In this document: piece after piece, positions 43,604 through 54,237 of the stretch
Numbering within the stretch: position 1 is the first letter of the stretch
Layout: each line of letters starts with the position of its first letter
NCBI RefSeq assembly: GCF_014647375.1
Contig: NZ_BMPB01000005.1
Coordinates: 248,001-312,000 of the forward strand
From: Parabacteroides faecis
GTDB taxonomy: Bacteria > Bacteroidota > Bacteroidia > Bacteroidales > Tannerellaceae
Reading direction: 5' to 3'
Length of the DNA stretch: 64,000 bases
Notes under the pieces: model-generated
The model's database searches: none
Told to the model about the DNA's origin: nothing
Seen by the model: only the letters and a program-made list of their open reading frames with translations
Translations under genes and position numbers: made by a program

Positions 43604-45892
43604 ATGATACGCAAATGTTTTTTATTAGCAGTCGGTATATTGCTTACCGGAATTATGGTGAAAGCGCAAGTCGTTAGAGGAAAAATAGTTGATGCTTCAC
43701 AAGTACCGGTAGAGGCTGTGACGGTGGTGATGCAGACAATCGATTCTACATTTATAGATGCTGTCATAACAGATACGGAGGGGAATTTTACGTTGAAACA
43801 GAATCCGGACAAATACCGTTTGATCTGTCAGCATTTATTATTTCGAACTCAAATAAGAGAATGTTCAGGACCGGATGCCGGAATTATAACAATGCAGGAG
43901 CAGGACTATGCACTGGCTGAGATAGTGATCAAAGGAGAACGTCCGCAGGTGAAGGTTGAAAACGGAGCGCTGGTATATGATATGACAGCACTGGCCGAAA
44001 AATCGACAGCCGGTAATGTATACGAATCGATCCTTCATCTACCGGGAGTCATGGAACAGAATGAAAATATCAGTCTGGCCGGAGCTGGGGATGTAACGGT
44101 TATCCTGAATGGAAAACCTTCTTCAATGACGACTGAACAGTTGTCCAATCTATTGAGAAATATACCTGTTTCTGATGTGGAAAAAGCAGAAGTGATGTAT
44201 AATGCACCGGCAAAATATCGTGTCAGGGGAGCTGTGATCAATCTGGTCCTGAAAAATATGAAATCTGAAGATCCCTTTGTACGCGGAGAAGTAGGAGCGG
44301 GATATAGCCAGGCCCACTATGCCAATGGCAACGGACATGCGAATCTATCTTTCGTAGGTAAGAAACTGTCTGTTGATATCCTTTATTCTGCCGGATATAA
44401 TAAGAGTATTCTCAATAATGATATCCTGTCTCATCATAAGATTGGAGATAAAATATATGATATAGAGCAATATAATAAGGGCGAACGTTGTAACCTGACA
44501 CATAATATGCGTGCAGCTTGGGACTATCATTTATCGGAAAACAGTAATTTGAATGTGGCGTATACTTCTGCAATCACTCCGGATAAGAAAGCCGTAGAAA
44601 AGTCATCCGGTAATTTTTCCGAATCTCTAAACAGTAAGGCCGGAGATGAACAAATGCATAACGTGAATATGGATTATAAATCCGGCTTCGGATTGAATGC
44701 TGGTCTGGATTATACCTACTACGCTTATCCGACGACTCAGGACTATACCAGCCGGAATGAAAGTTCGGTACAACGTTTTTTGACGGATGCCAGTCAGACG
44801 ATCAATCGCTGGAATGCTTATGTCGGGCAGACACATACTTTGCCGGATGACTGGGAGTTGAATTATGGAATCAACTTTACATTTGCAAAAGATAAGAGCC
44901 TGCAGGTTTACCGTCCGCAGGATGGTTCCGATATGTCCGCGATGGATACCTATACTGACCTGAAAGAGGAAACTTATAATTTTTATGGAGGTGTTGAAAA
45001 GTCTTTTAATGAGAAGGTCTCTTTCTCGTTGTCAGTAGCGGGCGAATATTATAAATTGATGGATTATAAAAAGTGGGCGCTTTATCCAACTATGCAGTTA
45101 AGCTATGCTCTTTCCGGCAACCATATTTTCCAGCTGGGATTTTCTTCCGATAAGACATATCCCGAGTATTGGACCATTCAGGAATCGGTCAGTTATATGA
45201 ATGGATATGCACTGCTTTTGGGTAATCCGGCTTTACGGCCGTCTACCGATTATACGGCAGAACTGACTTATATTTTGAAAAGTAAGTATATGTTCAATGT
45301 ATATTATAGTTACATAAAAGATCTGTTTACCCAACTGGCCTATCAGAGTCCGGATAAACTAGCTTTGATTTACCCGGCAATCAATTATGATTATGAAGAA
45401 AATTATGGAGCAACGATAACTATACCTTTCTCTGTCGGTAGTTTTTGGAACTCGCAGGTCACTTTAGATGGTTCTGTCTTCAGGGATGTTTGTAATTCTT
45501 TTCATGATATCAGTTTTGACCGGACTAAATTCCGGGGAATAGCTATGATGAACAATACGTTTAAACTGTTTACGAAACCGGATATCCGACTGGAACTGAA
45601 TGGAATGTATATGTCTTCATTTATACAGGGCTTGTATGATATTTCCTCTGTATGGAATGTAGATGCCGGATTAAAATGGACTTTTGCGGATAAGAAGGCG
45701 GAGTTGAGATTGAATGCGAACGATCTGTTCGATTCATACGATCTGAACTCTAAAGTGAATTACAAAGGACAGAACCTGATAATGAATCAGCGACGTGATA
45801 GCCGGAGTCTTTCAGTCTCTTTTGTTTATAAGTTCGGAGGTTATAAAACGAAGGAACATAAATCGGTCGATACTTCCCGGTTTGGATTTTAA
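43604..45892 (+). CDS. Outer-membrane beta-barrel protein (TonB-receptor-like)
   Basis: The 762-residue protein has a signal peptide (cleaved near VKAQ, residue 22), a carboxypeptidase-regulatory-like domain (VRGKIVDASQVPVEAVTVVM), a plug-like domain (residues about 110-220, VYESILHLPGVMEQNENISLAG) and a barrel of the outer_membrane_beta-barrel family. It lacks an STN domain. The promoter carries the triple TAAC operator, so it is the predicted direct target of two-component system 2. It converges with a receptor of the same barrel type at 45904. The ligand is unknown. Confidence 0.88.
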   Translation: MIRKCFLLAVGILLTGIMVKAQVVRGKIVDASQVPVEAVTVVMQTIDSTFIDAVITDTEGNFTLKQNPDKYRLICQHLLFRTQIRECSGPDAGIITMQEQDYALAEIVIKGERPQVKVENGALVYDMTALAEKSTAGNVYESILHLPGVMEQNENISLAGAGDVTVILNGKPSSMTTEQLSNLLRNIPVSDVEKAEVMYNAPAKYRVRGAVINLVLKNMKSEDPFVRGEVGAGYSQAHYANGNGHANLSFVGKKLSVDILYSAGYNKSILNNDILSHHKIGDKIYDIEQYNKGERCNLTHNMRAAWDYHLSENSNLNVAYTSAITPDKKAVEKSSGNFSESLNSKAGDEQMHNVNMDYKSGFGLNAGLDYTYYAYPTTQDYTSRNESSVQRFLTDASQTINRWNAYVGQTHTLPDDWELNYGINFTFAKDKSLQVYRPQDGSDMSAMDTYTDLKEETYNFYGGVEKSFNEKVSFSLSVAGEYYKLMDYKKWALYPTMQLSYALSGNHIFQLGFSSDKTYPEYWTIQESVSYMNGYALLLGNPALRPSTDYTAELTYILKSKYMFNVYYSYIKDLFTQLAYQSPDKLALIYPAINYDYEENYGATITIPFSVGSFWNSQVTLDGSVFRDVCNSFHDISFDRTKFRGIAMMNNTFKLFTKPDIRLELNGMYMSSFIQGLYDISSVWNVDAGLKWTFADKKAELRLNANDLFDSYDLNSKVNYKGQNLIMNQRRDSRSLSVSFVYKFGGYKTKEHKSVDTSRFGF

Positions 45893-45903
45893 CAGAGATA
45901 TCG

Positions 45904-48504
45904 TTAAAATTCGATTGTTTTCTTTTCCCTCTCATTTTTAATGATAGAGTTTCGTTCAGGGAATTTACTGTAACCTCGACCAAAACGGAAAGATAATTTT
46001 AGCAGGAACATATTGTTGTATGATTCCAAATGGCGGCAAGTATTTTCTTTGTAAAGTGAAGTATCCAGTACCCTCAGTTGGTTACGTCTGATGCCTGCAG
46101 AAATGGGAGGGATGTAAGAGAGTACCAAGGATAACCGTTTATCCCAAAATGACTTATTAACAGATATCAGCCAATTGTCTTTATCGACCATTTGATATCC
46201 TTGGCTGAGTATCTGTTTTTTCATGTTCCGGTAATATCCGATTTCGAAACCGAAGGATTTGACAGGATGGTAATAACTTATTTCAGAATTAGCAAGCCAT
46301 CCGTCCGGTTTCTTTTTGATTTCGGCATTCAAGCCTTCTCCGAGATAATATGTCACTATATTCTTGAAACGTACATATTTACCGATAGGTTGATCATAAG
46401 TAATTTGAAGGCTATATTCTCTCATGTTTATATTACTGAAAGACCTGTATAGCTTATATCCCTTTTCGATATATAATTCACTGCTCTCATCATGGATATA
46501 ATCAAATGCAGGAGTAATCGTTACCCGGTCTCCTAATGAAACCCGAAAGGTTATGTTATGCCGGATGGCGGATTTCAATTCAGGGTTTCCTATTTGTGTC
46601 AGGAAAGTATCGATAATCAGGCTCATGGGGCTAAGCTGGTATAATGAAGGATAATGCTGGTTTGTTGAATAACTTGCGTTTACGTTTATGTTTGTATTAA
46701 TATTGAGATTTGCCTGTATGTAAGGTAAAATCCGGGTATAGTTACTTTTTATATCCCTGTCATATGAGTTTATGTGTTCGATAGCTGCCCCGATTTTAGT
46801 TTGGAATTTCCTTGAAAAATTGAGCATCATGTATGTAAATACCTTATTTCGGTATTCCCGGTAGTTTAAAAAACCTCTGCCGTGACTACTCTCCGAGCCA
46901 TATATTCTCCAGGCATTGGAATATCCCAGGTTTATCGACATTTGAGGGGATAAGATGTATTTCCCTTCAATATTGAGTAGGGTGTGATTTTTATATTCAT
47001 TATACATATCCTGAGCTATATAATTTGAGGCATCGTTCTGGTCGTATTTGTTTTTGATATCGTTGTAGTAATAGTTGTATGAGAAATCAGTGTATAACCG
47101 GAAGCGCTCACCGATTTGTCCTTGGTAAAACAGTGTGCCGACAAAAGTATAGTCAGATGTGGCGTTTTCAGTTGAGTTTTTGATTGTACGTCGGTTCTCG
47201 TTAGTTATATCCGTGCGTTCCATGGTGTATATCAGGTTTGTTTCTGTTTTTCCTGATATATAATCGCCTTGGAAACTAATTGTTTGCATCGGCGTGATCT
47301 GGTAATTGATTCCGGTTGTGATGGTATTGCTCTTACGTTTGTACAGATCGTTGGGCGTGTTTCCCGGAGTTTCCGATAAAAGTTCTATGCCTCTGTAGGT
47401 AAGGTTTTTGGATACAGGTAAGTTTTGGTTTTCTTTACTATGGAAATAGGTTGTATAAAAATTGATTTTATCATGTGTGTAACTCATTCCGGCTACAGGC
47501 CGGTTCAGAATCCATGGCTCGCTTCTGTTTAATCCGGAAAGGCTGATCGCTGAAAAATTGGAAGAGTAGATCTCATATCCCCGATAATCTTTATTCAGAA
47601 TGAGATTGATGATGGCTGTATAATCGTCGGATACGAAACGACCGGATGGCCCGTTGATCACTTCTACAGCCTGTATTCTACCAGGCGACAGCTGTTTGAT
47701 ATAGTCTTGTGGCTGTTGTATTCCATCCACTAGCAGTAATATCTTCTTACTTCCGTTGACACTGAGAGTATTGGTTATTTTATCAAAATAGAGACCGGGT
47801 ATTTTATGCAATAAATCTTCCATATTAACAGCATCCCTGCACATGTCGGAGGTTATGAGATAGCTGTTACGGTCTATTTTATGGCGGACTTCATCTGCTG
47901 TAACAATTGTTTCAGCCAGTGGAATTGTAATCATTTTCAATAGAAATTTACCCAGGTTCGTCCCGAATGGAGAGATATCGTCGGTTATTGTTTCATATCC
48001 CAGGAAGCTGATTCTGATCTTTTGGGGAGATTCGGAAACCGGGAGTTTGAATATCCCTTTTTCATTTACTATTCCTGTAATTAAGCTGTGGTTGTTTGCA
48101 TTGAGTAAACTTACTGTTGCGAATGTCAGAGGTTCTCCTGTTTCCCTGTCCGAAACGGTTCCGGTGAAAATAACTTGTTTATGATGTCCGGATGGTTCGG
48201 TGTATACATTTTTTTCTATAATTTGCTTATCTGACGGAATGATAATGTATACATGATTTATTTTTTCAACTTTGAACGGCTTGTTGTTTAGCAGATAACA
48301 AAGGGCCTCCTCCGGATTCCTGAATGTTTTCGAGACAGATATGTTGTAAGCGGATAAAGCTTTGTTATCAAAGGATATTTCTATTCCAAGCATTCCCAAA
48401 ACAGCATTTAAAGGTTTATTGGTTACGGATAGCTGCATTTCCTGTGAAAATGTAGCCATCGTACATATTAACTGTATGAAAATGATGATAATTGATTTTT
48501 TCAC
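45904..48504 (-). CDS. TonB-dependent receptor with STN domain (ECF module A)
   Basis: The 866-residue protein has a signal peptide, an N-terminal STN-like signalling domain (residues about 23-90), a carboxypeptidase-regulatory-like domain (FTGTVSDRETGEPLTFATVSL), a plug (MEDLLHKIPGLYFDKITNTL) and a long barrel. An STN domain beside FecR and an ECF sigma gene indicates signalling of ligand binding across both membranes. The start is adjacent to the FecR stop, so the genes are coupled. No SusD follows, so the ligand is probably not a large glycan (inference). Confidence 0.88.
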   Translation of the reverse strand: MKKSIIIIFIQLICTMATFSQEMQLSVTNKPLNAVLGMLGIEISFDNKALSAYNISVSKTFRNPEEALCYLLNNKPFKVEKINHVYIIIPSDKQIIEKNVYTEPSGHHKQVIFTGTVSDRETGEPLTFATVSLLNANNHSLITGIVNEKGIFKLPVSESPQKIRISFLGYETITDDISPFGTNLGKFLLKMITIPLAETIVTADEVRHKIDRNSYLITSDMCRDAVNMEDLLHKIPGLYFDKITNTLSVNGSKKILLLVDGIQQPQDYIKQLSPGRIQAVEVINGPSGRFVSDDYTAIINLILNKDYRGYEIYSSNFSAISLSGLNRSEPWILNRPVAGMSYTHDKINFYTTYFHSKENQNLPVSKNLTYRGIELLSETPGNTPNDLYKRKSNTITTGINYQITPMQTISFQGDYISGKTETNLIYTMERTDITNENRRTIKNSTENATSDYTFVGTLFYQGQIGERFRLYTDFSYNYYYNDIKNKYDQNDASNYIAQDMYNEYKNHTLLNIEGKYILSPQMSINLGYSNAWRIYGSESSHGRGFLNYREYRNKVFTYMMLNFSRKFQTKIGAAIEHINSYDRDIKSNYTRILPYIQANLNINTNINVNASYSTNQHYPSLYQLSPMSLIIDTFLTQIGNPELKSAIRHNITFRVSLGDRVTITPAFDYIHDESSELYIEKGYKLYRSFSNINMREYSLQITYDQPIGKYVRFKNIVTYYLGEGLNAEIKKKPDGWLANSEISYYHPVKSFGFEIGYYRNMKKQILSQGYQMVDKDNWLISVNKSFWDKRLSLVLSYIPPISAGIRRNQLRVLDTSLYKENTCRHLESYNNMFLLKLSFRFGRGYSKFPERNSIIKNEREKKTIEF

Positions 48505-49284
48505 TTATTCTATGCTGAATTTGATACCAAAAGGTTTACCAATGATTTTAAGTACTTCATCCGGTTTTGTGATCCTGGAAAAATTACCCGTGTAGACATA
48601 TCCCGTCGGAAAGTCTGCTTTTACCCGAATATTATATTGACGTTCTACCTCACTGATCACTTCAACCAGTGGGACTCCTTCAAAAACAAATTTGTTTTCT
48701 ATCCATGCGACCGATTGACTTGTATGGATATTTTCTTCAATGGTCAGTTTACTGTCGTGATAAGTTAATTGCATGTTCGGGTCGAGGGTTGTCACTTTAT
48801 CGAGGGTTGCCACTTGCACTTTTCCGGTCAAACAGGTAACGCGGTATTTGTCCGGACGTGAAAATACATTGAAGCTGGTTCCTAATACATTCACCTTGTT
48901 CTGGTTTGATTTTACTGAAAAGCGTTTTCCTTGCTTGACTTCAAAGAAGGCTTCCCCTTCAAGCTCTACATTTCTCGATACAAACCATCGGTAAGGTTTA
49001 TAAGTAAGTCGACTGTCGGCATTGAGATTTACTCTGGAACCGTCCGGGAGTGTAACAAGAAGGTGCGATCCCCGTTCTGCAATTTGGATTACACTGTAAG
49101 ATTGGCTGATTATGGTTCCGGTTAAAATTACTACCAGAAGGATCACAGCGGCATATTTCTCCAAAGAAATATGCCGGATCTTCTTTGAAAGCGGAACATC
49201 TTCAAGGTCGGCAAAAGCTTCCTTCCAGATATCTTCTTTGCTTTTGCTCCAGCGAGGGATTATTTTAATTTTCTCCGGTTTCAT
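48505..49284 (-). CDS. FecR-family anti-sigma factor (ECF module A)
   Basis: The 259-residue protein has a cytoplasmic N-terminus, one membrane helix (residues about 46-63), and a periplasmic FecR domain (LPDGSRVNLNADSRLTY, ELEGEAFFEVKQGKRFSV, VLGTSFNV) plus a C-terminal domain that meets the receptor STN domain. It overlaps the sigma gene by 4 bases. It should hold the sigma factor until the receptor signals. Confidence 0.93.
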   Translation of the reverse strand: MKPEKIKIIPRWSKSKEDIWKEAFADLEDVPLSKKIRHISLEKYAAVILLVVILTGTIISQSYSVIQIAERGSHLLVTLPDGSRVNLNADSRLTYKPYRWFVSRNVELEGEAFFEVKQGKRFSVKSNQNKVNVLGTSFNVFSRPDKYRVTCLTGKVQVATLDKVTTLDPNMQLTYHDSKLTIEENIHTSQSVAWIENKFVFEGVPLVEVISEVERQYNIRVKADFPTGYVYTGNFSRITKPDEVLKIIGKPFGIKFSIE

Positions 49285-49784
49285 TTTTTCGTTTCTGTTA
49301 ATAATGCTCTCTTTAGAAATTGTAATGCTGAGTTCATTCGTTTTTCAACCGTTTTGATACTTATATCGAGGCGTCCGGCAATTTCGTGATATTTTAATTC
49401 GTCGTTCCGGCTCATCAGGAAGACAACACGTTGTTTTTCTGGCATCTGTTCCAAAGCTCTGGCATAGGATGAGGCCAATTCCTTGAATAGAATTTCGTCT
49501 TCGGGTGACAAGTCTGGTTCGTTATCGTAGATCATCTCCTGTTCAAAATGGTTACGGCTTGTTTCTTTTCGGTAAGCACTTATGACCATTTCATTTGCTA
49601 TTTTATATAAAAGGGCTTTCAGATTGTTTTTATGTAATTGTTCTTTTTTCTCCCATACTTTCATGAATATTTCTTGTGCCATATCCGAAGCCGTGTCGAT
49701 GTCACCGCATCGATAAAATATGAAGCTCCGAATGGCATCGAAATATGTATCGAATAAGAGTTTAAACTCCTTTTTACTTAGCAT
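49281..49784 (-). CDS. ECF RNA-polymerase sigma factor (module A)
   Basis: The 167-residue protein has region 2 (YFDAIRSFIFYRCGDIDTAS, then MAQEIFMKVWEKK) and region 4 (ALEQMPEKQRVVFLMSRNDELKYHEIAGRLDISIKTVEKRM). It belongs to the Bacteroidetes FecI-like group. It overlaps fecR, and a small lipoprotein gene lies 23 bases upstream on the same strand. Confidence 0.95.
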   Translation of the reverse strand: MLSKKEFKLLFDTYFDAIRSFIFYRCGDIDTASDMAQEIFMKVWEKKEQLHKNNLKALLYKIANEMVISAYRKETSRNHFEQEMIYDNEPDLSPEDEILFKELASSYARALEQMPEKQRVVFLMSRNDELKYHEIAGRLDISIKTVEKRMNSALQFLKRALLTETKK

Positions 49785-49807
49785 TAAGCGAACAGGTTGT
49801 CGTTGAT

Positions 49808-50350
49808 CTATTTTTTGTACTTATTCACTTTTTTCATATACCGGATAAATTTACCCCATTCATTTGCAATGGCCTGCATATTCTTATCACGTGCTTTTTG
49901 TATTTTATCCTGAGGTTTTAGAACGGATATTTCAGGGTAGCCGTCGTTTATATAAAATTTATTTTCAGTCATGTTGTAATATAATACCGGAGAATTGTAA
50001 ATCTGGGAATTGATATCTGTGACCTTGATAGTCGAAAATAAAAAATCGTCATCCAGATAAAATTTGATATCGGTATAAAATGAAATAGATTTTTGCAGAT
50101 AGTAATTATCTTTGAACCGGATCTCGTTCGTTGTTTCATTGAACCAGAGGATATCATTTCCCGTAAGGATAATTTGTTCTACGGATTCACTGATTGATTT
50201 CATACCGGCAGATTTTGTATCTGCTTTTACCATGAGTGTGGAGTAGCTGTCTTCCGGGGAAGGATTTTGCTCATCATTTGCACAACTGCTCATAAATACA
50301 GTAAAAAGCAATACAGATAGAATTAAAGAAACCCCTTTCATATTATGCAT
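49808..50350 (-). CDS. Lipoprotein of unknown function
   Basis: The 180-residue product has a lipoprotein signal (FMSSC, Cys about residue 23) and a mature part with no motif I recognise; it is rich in Asn, Tyr and Lys. Either the ATG at 50350 or the one at 50341 (MKGVSLIL) could be used; the second gives the cleaner signal peptide. It lies just upstream of the module A sigma gene on the same strand and may be part of that transcript. Its role is unknown. Confidence 0.7.
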   Translation of the reverse strand: MHNMKGVSLILSVLLFTVFMSSCANDEQNPSPEDSYSTLMVKADTKSAGMKSISESVEQIILTGNDILWFNETTNEIRFKDNYYLQKSISFYTDIKFYLDDDFLFSTIKVTDINSQIYNSPVLYYNMTENKFYINDGYPEISVLKPQDKIQKARDKNMQAIANEWGKFIRYMKKVNKYKK

Positions 50351-50497
50351 ATTATTAATGGATTAAAATTACTACATCTTTTTGAAATAGTAACCGCATG
50401 AGTTCTGATATTCCCTATGTTGTCTTTCGTGATTTAGTATCCTTTAACTGTTTTACCATGATCAGGCATGGATGATGAAATAGTCGTGACTATTTTT

Positions 50498-51502
50498 TTA
50501 CCATATTGGCGGACGGTCCAGTATCTGAACTTTCATTTGTACCTCAGAGCTTGCTCCGACAAATCCAAGGCCGCCTGTTACATTCTGCGGAACGATAACG
50601 GGTTCCATAAATGTATCGTTATAATTCTCTGAATCCAGACAGTTCATGGCGCGCATATAGCGGTAATCTGCTTTGGTGATGCTGAGAAGGTGGATGATGG
50701 CGTCTGTTTGTATACGTACTGCCTCATATCTGTTATTGAAATCGTAGAAACGTGTATATACATTCAGGGTGTAGGAACCGTTTTCGAAACGGCTGTCTGT
50801 GAATATATTGCGTACATTTTGAATTGTCATATCCAGGATGCCGAATTCATCGTCGTCGGCAGTAGTCAGATGACCGTCGGTCAGTACGATATCTTCCTGG
50901 TTGATGATTTCCGGATAGGATATATCGAAAGGTAGCGAATCCCTGATACCGGTTTTTAAATCTACTGTATAAGACTTTTCCCCTATGGCTAACTGATAAT
51001 AATTCCTTTTGCCGGGCAGATCATCGAATGTAATCCTGTACCGTATACAGTCGGCCATGTAATATCCTATTTTAATTTTAGTAAGAAGGGTATCTATCCG
51101 AATGATCTTTTCTATTGGTTGGGGAATCTCTACTTCTGCCCATGCGTTATATTGACCGTCTTCAGCAGTAGCCTCCAGACGTACATGGTCGCCCGGATGA
51201 AAAATGGTTTGCAAGCGACATACTTTCATGCTGTCGCTGGAATTCCATAGAACTATTTTGGACTTGGCGACTTCTTTTTTTTCATTATTGACATAAACTG
51301 TGACGGAGCCATTGCTTACTAATGTCATCTTTTCACTATCGATAATATATAACTGTACTTCGTTTTCCTCCTTCTCAGCTTCCAGGATGGCATTCATTAA
51401 TAATTGCGGTTTCTGGTATTTGTCGTTGAACGGTATTTCGTTCTCACAAGCAGAGAAGAGCACGATGCCAAGTAGGAGTAATATGAATAAATGCTTTTTC
51501 AT
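50498..51502 (-). CDS. DUF4249-family lipoprotein (ECF module B)
   Basis: The 334-residue protein has a lipoprotein signal (VLFSAC, Cys about residue 19) and the DUF4249 layout: beta-rich, with YQKPQLLMNAIL after the signal and VTVYVNNEKKEV. DUF4249 genes often follow TonB receptors of this type. The ATG at 51502 (MKKHLFIL) is chosen because the longer frame from 51592 overlaps the receptor gene and hides the signal peptide. The gene begins 11 bases after the receptor stop. A surface accessory role to the receptor is inferred. Confidence 0.85.
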   Translation of the reverse strand: MKKHLFILLLLGIVLFSACENEIPFNDKYQKPQLLMNAILEAEKEENEVQLYIIDSEKMTLVSNGSVTVYVNNEKKEVAKSKIVLWNSSDSMKVCRLQTIFHPGDHVRLEATAEDGQYNAWAEVEIPQPIEKIIRIDTLLTKIKIGYYMADCIRYRITFDDLPGKRNYYQLAIGEKSYTVDLKTGIRDSLPFDISYPEIINQEDIVLTDGHLTTADDDEFGILDMTIQNVRNIFTDSRFENGSYTLNVYTRFYDFNNRYEAVRIQTDAIIHLLSITKADYRYMRAMNCLDSENYNDTFMEPVIVPQNVTGGLGFVGASSEVQMKVQILDRPPIW

Positions 51503-51513
51503 ATCTGATATCT

Positions 51514-54234
51514 TTAAAATTTGAATGTATAAGTTACTGCCGGAATACAAGGAAGCAAGGTCTGTTTGATCAGTTTGGTATTCCGTATCCATTTGGTTTG
51601 TATGGTACCATGTTCATCCGTATAATCCTGTCCGATGAATTCCTCTTCCTTGTAGACCAAATTAGGGGTCATTGCATTGTAAGCGTTGTAGACCGATATG
51701 CTCCAGGTTTGTGTACCGCGGCGAAGTTTCTTGTGAAAATTGACACTCAGGTTCAACCTATGACTGACGGGCAAGCGGAAATTGTTACGATGGGCAATAT
51801 AATCGATCATAATAGGGTTCCCGATGGAAGAGAGTACGCCGGTACGTTGATCGGCAATCGTAGCTGTTCCTCCGGTATTGAATATCCAGGTTGCTCCCAT
51901 ATCGATCCGTTCGTTGAACCGGTGATTGAGGCAGATATTTATATTGTGGCGACGGTCATATTTATAAGGGAAACGTTCGCCGTTATTAATACTGCCGTCT
52001 TTAAACCTGCGATCGCTTTTAGCAATCGTATAGGCAAGCCAACCCGTTGTTTTTCCGACTGTCTTCTGGGCGAGTATTTCCAACCCGAAAGAACGTCCGC
52101 GTCCCATTTCCACCTTTTCCTGCCAACCTCCGGAGGTGCCGAAGAAAGAAGCTCCGTCCTGATATTCCAAAACGTTATGCATATCTTTATAATATCCTTC
52201 CAGTGAGAACTCCCAATCTTTTACACCTGTATAATATCCGCCTATGGCATACTGGAAAGAACGCATCGGACGAATATGTTTGGTGACGGGGACCCATAAA
52301 TCTGTCGGCAACGAGATAGGGGATGATGATAATAAATGTACGTATTGCTCCATCTGGGTAAAAGAGCCCTTTGTCGCAAAATCATTACTGAACCGGTAGC
52401 GGGTTGATAAGCGGGGTTGAGCCGATAAATACCCTTTCCCTTGTGTATAGAAGAGGGAGAAATGGACACCGGCATTGAAACTAAGCTTGTTGCCGATATT
52501 AAAATTGTCTTCCGCATACAATGAACATTCGTAACCGTGAAGGTTACTGTTTGATGAGTCATTATAAACCGTATCTTGTGCTGTAGAGCCATTTTCAGCT
52601 TCCTTTACACGGGAAGTTGTCACTTCCGGTCGGAACGTGTGATACAGGTATGCTCCCCCGAATTTGATATGATGGTCTGGTGTCGGTGTATAATCGAAGT
52701 CCGTCTGGAAACTTATATCATGTATTCCGGAACGATAATCGGAATTATACACATAGGATTCGTTATGATCGGTTTTTGTTTCCTCGTTTTCATTTGTGCC
52801 CGTGACCTCTCTTTTGTAGCTGTCTGCCATCGACATCTGATAATGATTGTAAGCGACTGTGGTGTTGCTGAACAGTTTATTATTAAATACATAGTTCCAG
52901 CGTCCTGCTGCGATCGTATTTCCCCAGTTAAAATTGATTTCACTGTTATAGAAATGCATTCGCGGACCACCATTATAATCATCATATTCTTTATCCTGTT
53001 TGTAGTCGTAATGGTCTTTCCCCTTGTAGAAACTCAGGAAGAGACGACTGCGGTCTGAGAATTTGTGGTTCACTTTCGCATTGATATCGTAAAAGTAATA
53101 GTTGTATTTTTTGTCGTCCAGCAGGAACGGTCTTGCTATCAGGTCCAGATAAGTGCGGCGTCCGGTCAGACAGAAAGATGTTTTATCTTTAATGATTGGC
53201 CCTTCCAGATGTAGTTTGCTGGTCAACAGACCGATGCTGACTGTCCCGTGATAGTTCAGCATATCCCCGTCGTTGGTACGGATGTCGACAATGGATGATA
53301 ACCGCCCCCCGTAGCGTGCCGGGAAAGATCCCTTGAAGAGAGTGACTTTCTTCATGGCTTCCGGTGTGAAAATCGAGAATACTCCCAGCAGGTGATCGGC
53401 ATTATAGATAGGTATGCCATCCAACAGGATCAAATTCTGGTCGGGACCGCCTCCACGCACATACAAACCGCTGAAGCCTTCCACACCTGCCTGTACTCCG
53501 GGCATCAGCTGGATCGTTTTCAATAAATCGGCTTCTCCCAGGATAGCCGGTGTATTGCGGATCTGTTTCATTGGGATGTCTATCGCTCCCATTCCGGTAG
53601 AATGAATACCGGCTTCTCTCTTTTCTGACAGGACAATCACTTCTTCCAACTGGTTGTTGGTCATTAGACGGATATTCAGCAAGGTATCTTTTTCCAATCG
53701 GAATCGGCATGTCTGTTGTTCGTATCCGAGATAAGAGAAAGAAAGCTCCGTGTTTCCTGCCGGAAGTGTGATGCTGTAAAATCCAAAAGGATTGGTGGAG
53801 GTTCCTGTTCCCTGATATCGTTCGAAGATGTTGGTTCCGATCAGTGTCTCTGAAGAGATACCGTCCGTCACGTAGCCGCTGATCGTATATTTATGATTGG
53901 CTGGCTTTTCTTGTTCATGCAGCAGGATATATTTTCCTGAGATCTCGAAAGTGACAGCTTCATTCTCAAATGCTTTCCGGAGAATTTCACTGACAGTTCG
54001 CCGGGACATGTTTAATGTGACAGGCTTTTTGAGCTGTATCTTCTCTCCATAGATAAAGGAAAAACCTGTAGAGTCTTCCAGTTGCTTTACAAATGTATCT
54101 AAAGATGCGTTCTGAATGCTGAAGTTAATTCGTTCTTCTTTGTTCTGAGCATCGAGAGAGTTGTTTCCCAGAGTCATCCACAGCAAAAGTATAAGACTGA
54201 TGCGGAAGAAAGGGTTATACATGAAATGGTTCAT
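51514..54234 (-). CDS. TonB-dependent receptor with STN domain (ECF module B)
   Basis: The 906-residue protein has a signal peptide (near SLDAQ, residue 30), an STN domain (INFSIQNASLDTFVKQLED ... GKYILLHEQ), a carboxypeptidase-regulatory-like domain, a plug (GLYVRGGGPDQNLILLDGIP) and a barrel. The GxYVRGG motif and the DUF4249 partner are typical of one receptor class of unknown ligand. It starts 3 bases after the FecR stop. Signalling through FecR is expected. Confidence 0.92.
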   Translation of the reverse strand: MNHFMYNPFFRISLILLLWMTLGNNSLDAQNKEERINFSIQNASLDTFVKQLEDSTGFSFIYGEKIQLKKPVTLNMSRRTVSEILRKAFENEAVTFEISGKYILLHEQEKPANHKYTISGYVTDGISSETLIGTNIFERYQGTGTSTNPFGFYSITLPAGNTELSFSYLGYEQQTCRFRLEKDTLLNIRLMTNNQLEEVIVLSEKREAGIHSTGMGAIDIPMKQIRNTPAILGEADLLKTIQLMPGVQAGVEGFSGLYVRGGGPDQNLILLDGIPIYNADHLLGVFSIFTPEAMKKVTLFKGSFPARYGGRLSSIVDIRTNDGDMLNYHGTVSIGLLTSKLHLEGPIIKDKTSFCLTGRRTYLDLIARPFLLDDKKYNYYFYDINAKVNHKFSDRSRLFLSFYKGKDHYDYKQDKEYDDYNGGPRMHFYNSEINFNWGNTIAAGRWNYVFNNKLFSNTTVAYNHYQMSMADSYKREVTGTNENEETKTDHNESYVYNSDYRSGIHDISFQTDFDYTPTPDHHIKFGGAYLYHTFRPEVTTSRVKEAENGSTAQDTVYNDSSNSNLHGYECSLYAEDNFNIGNKLSFNAGVHFSLFYTQGKGYLSAQPRLSTRYRFSNDFATKGSFTQMEQYVHLLSSSPISLPTDLWVPVTKHIRPMRSFQYAIGGYYTGVKDWEFSLEGYYKDMHNVLEYQDGASFFGTSGGWQEKVEMGRGRSFGLEILAQKTVGKTTGWLAYTIAKSDRRFKDGSINNGERFPYKYDRRHNINICLNHRFNERIDMGATWIFNTGGTATIADQRTGVLSSIGNPIMIDYIAHRNNFRLPVSHRLNLSVNFHKKLRRGTQTWSISVYNAYNAMTPNLVYKEEEFIGQDYTDEHGTIQTKWIRNTKLIKQTLLPCIPAVTYTFKF

Positions 54235-54237
54235 AAC

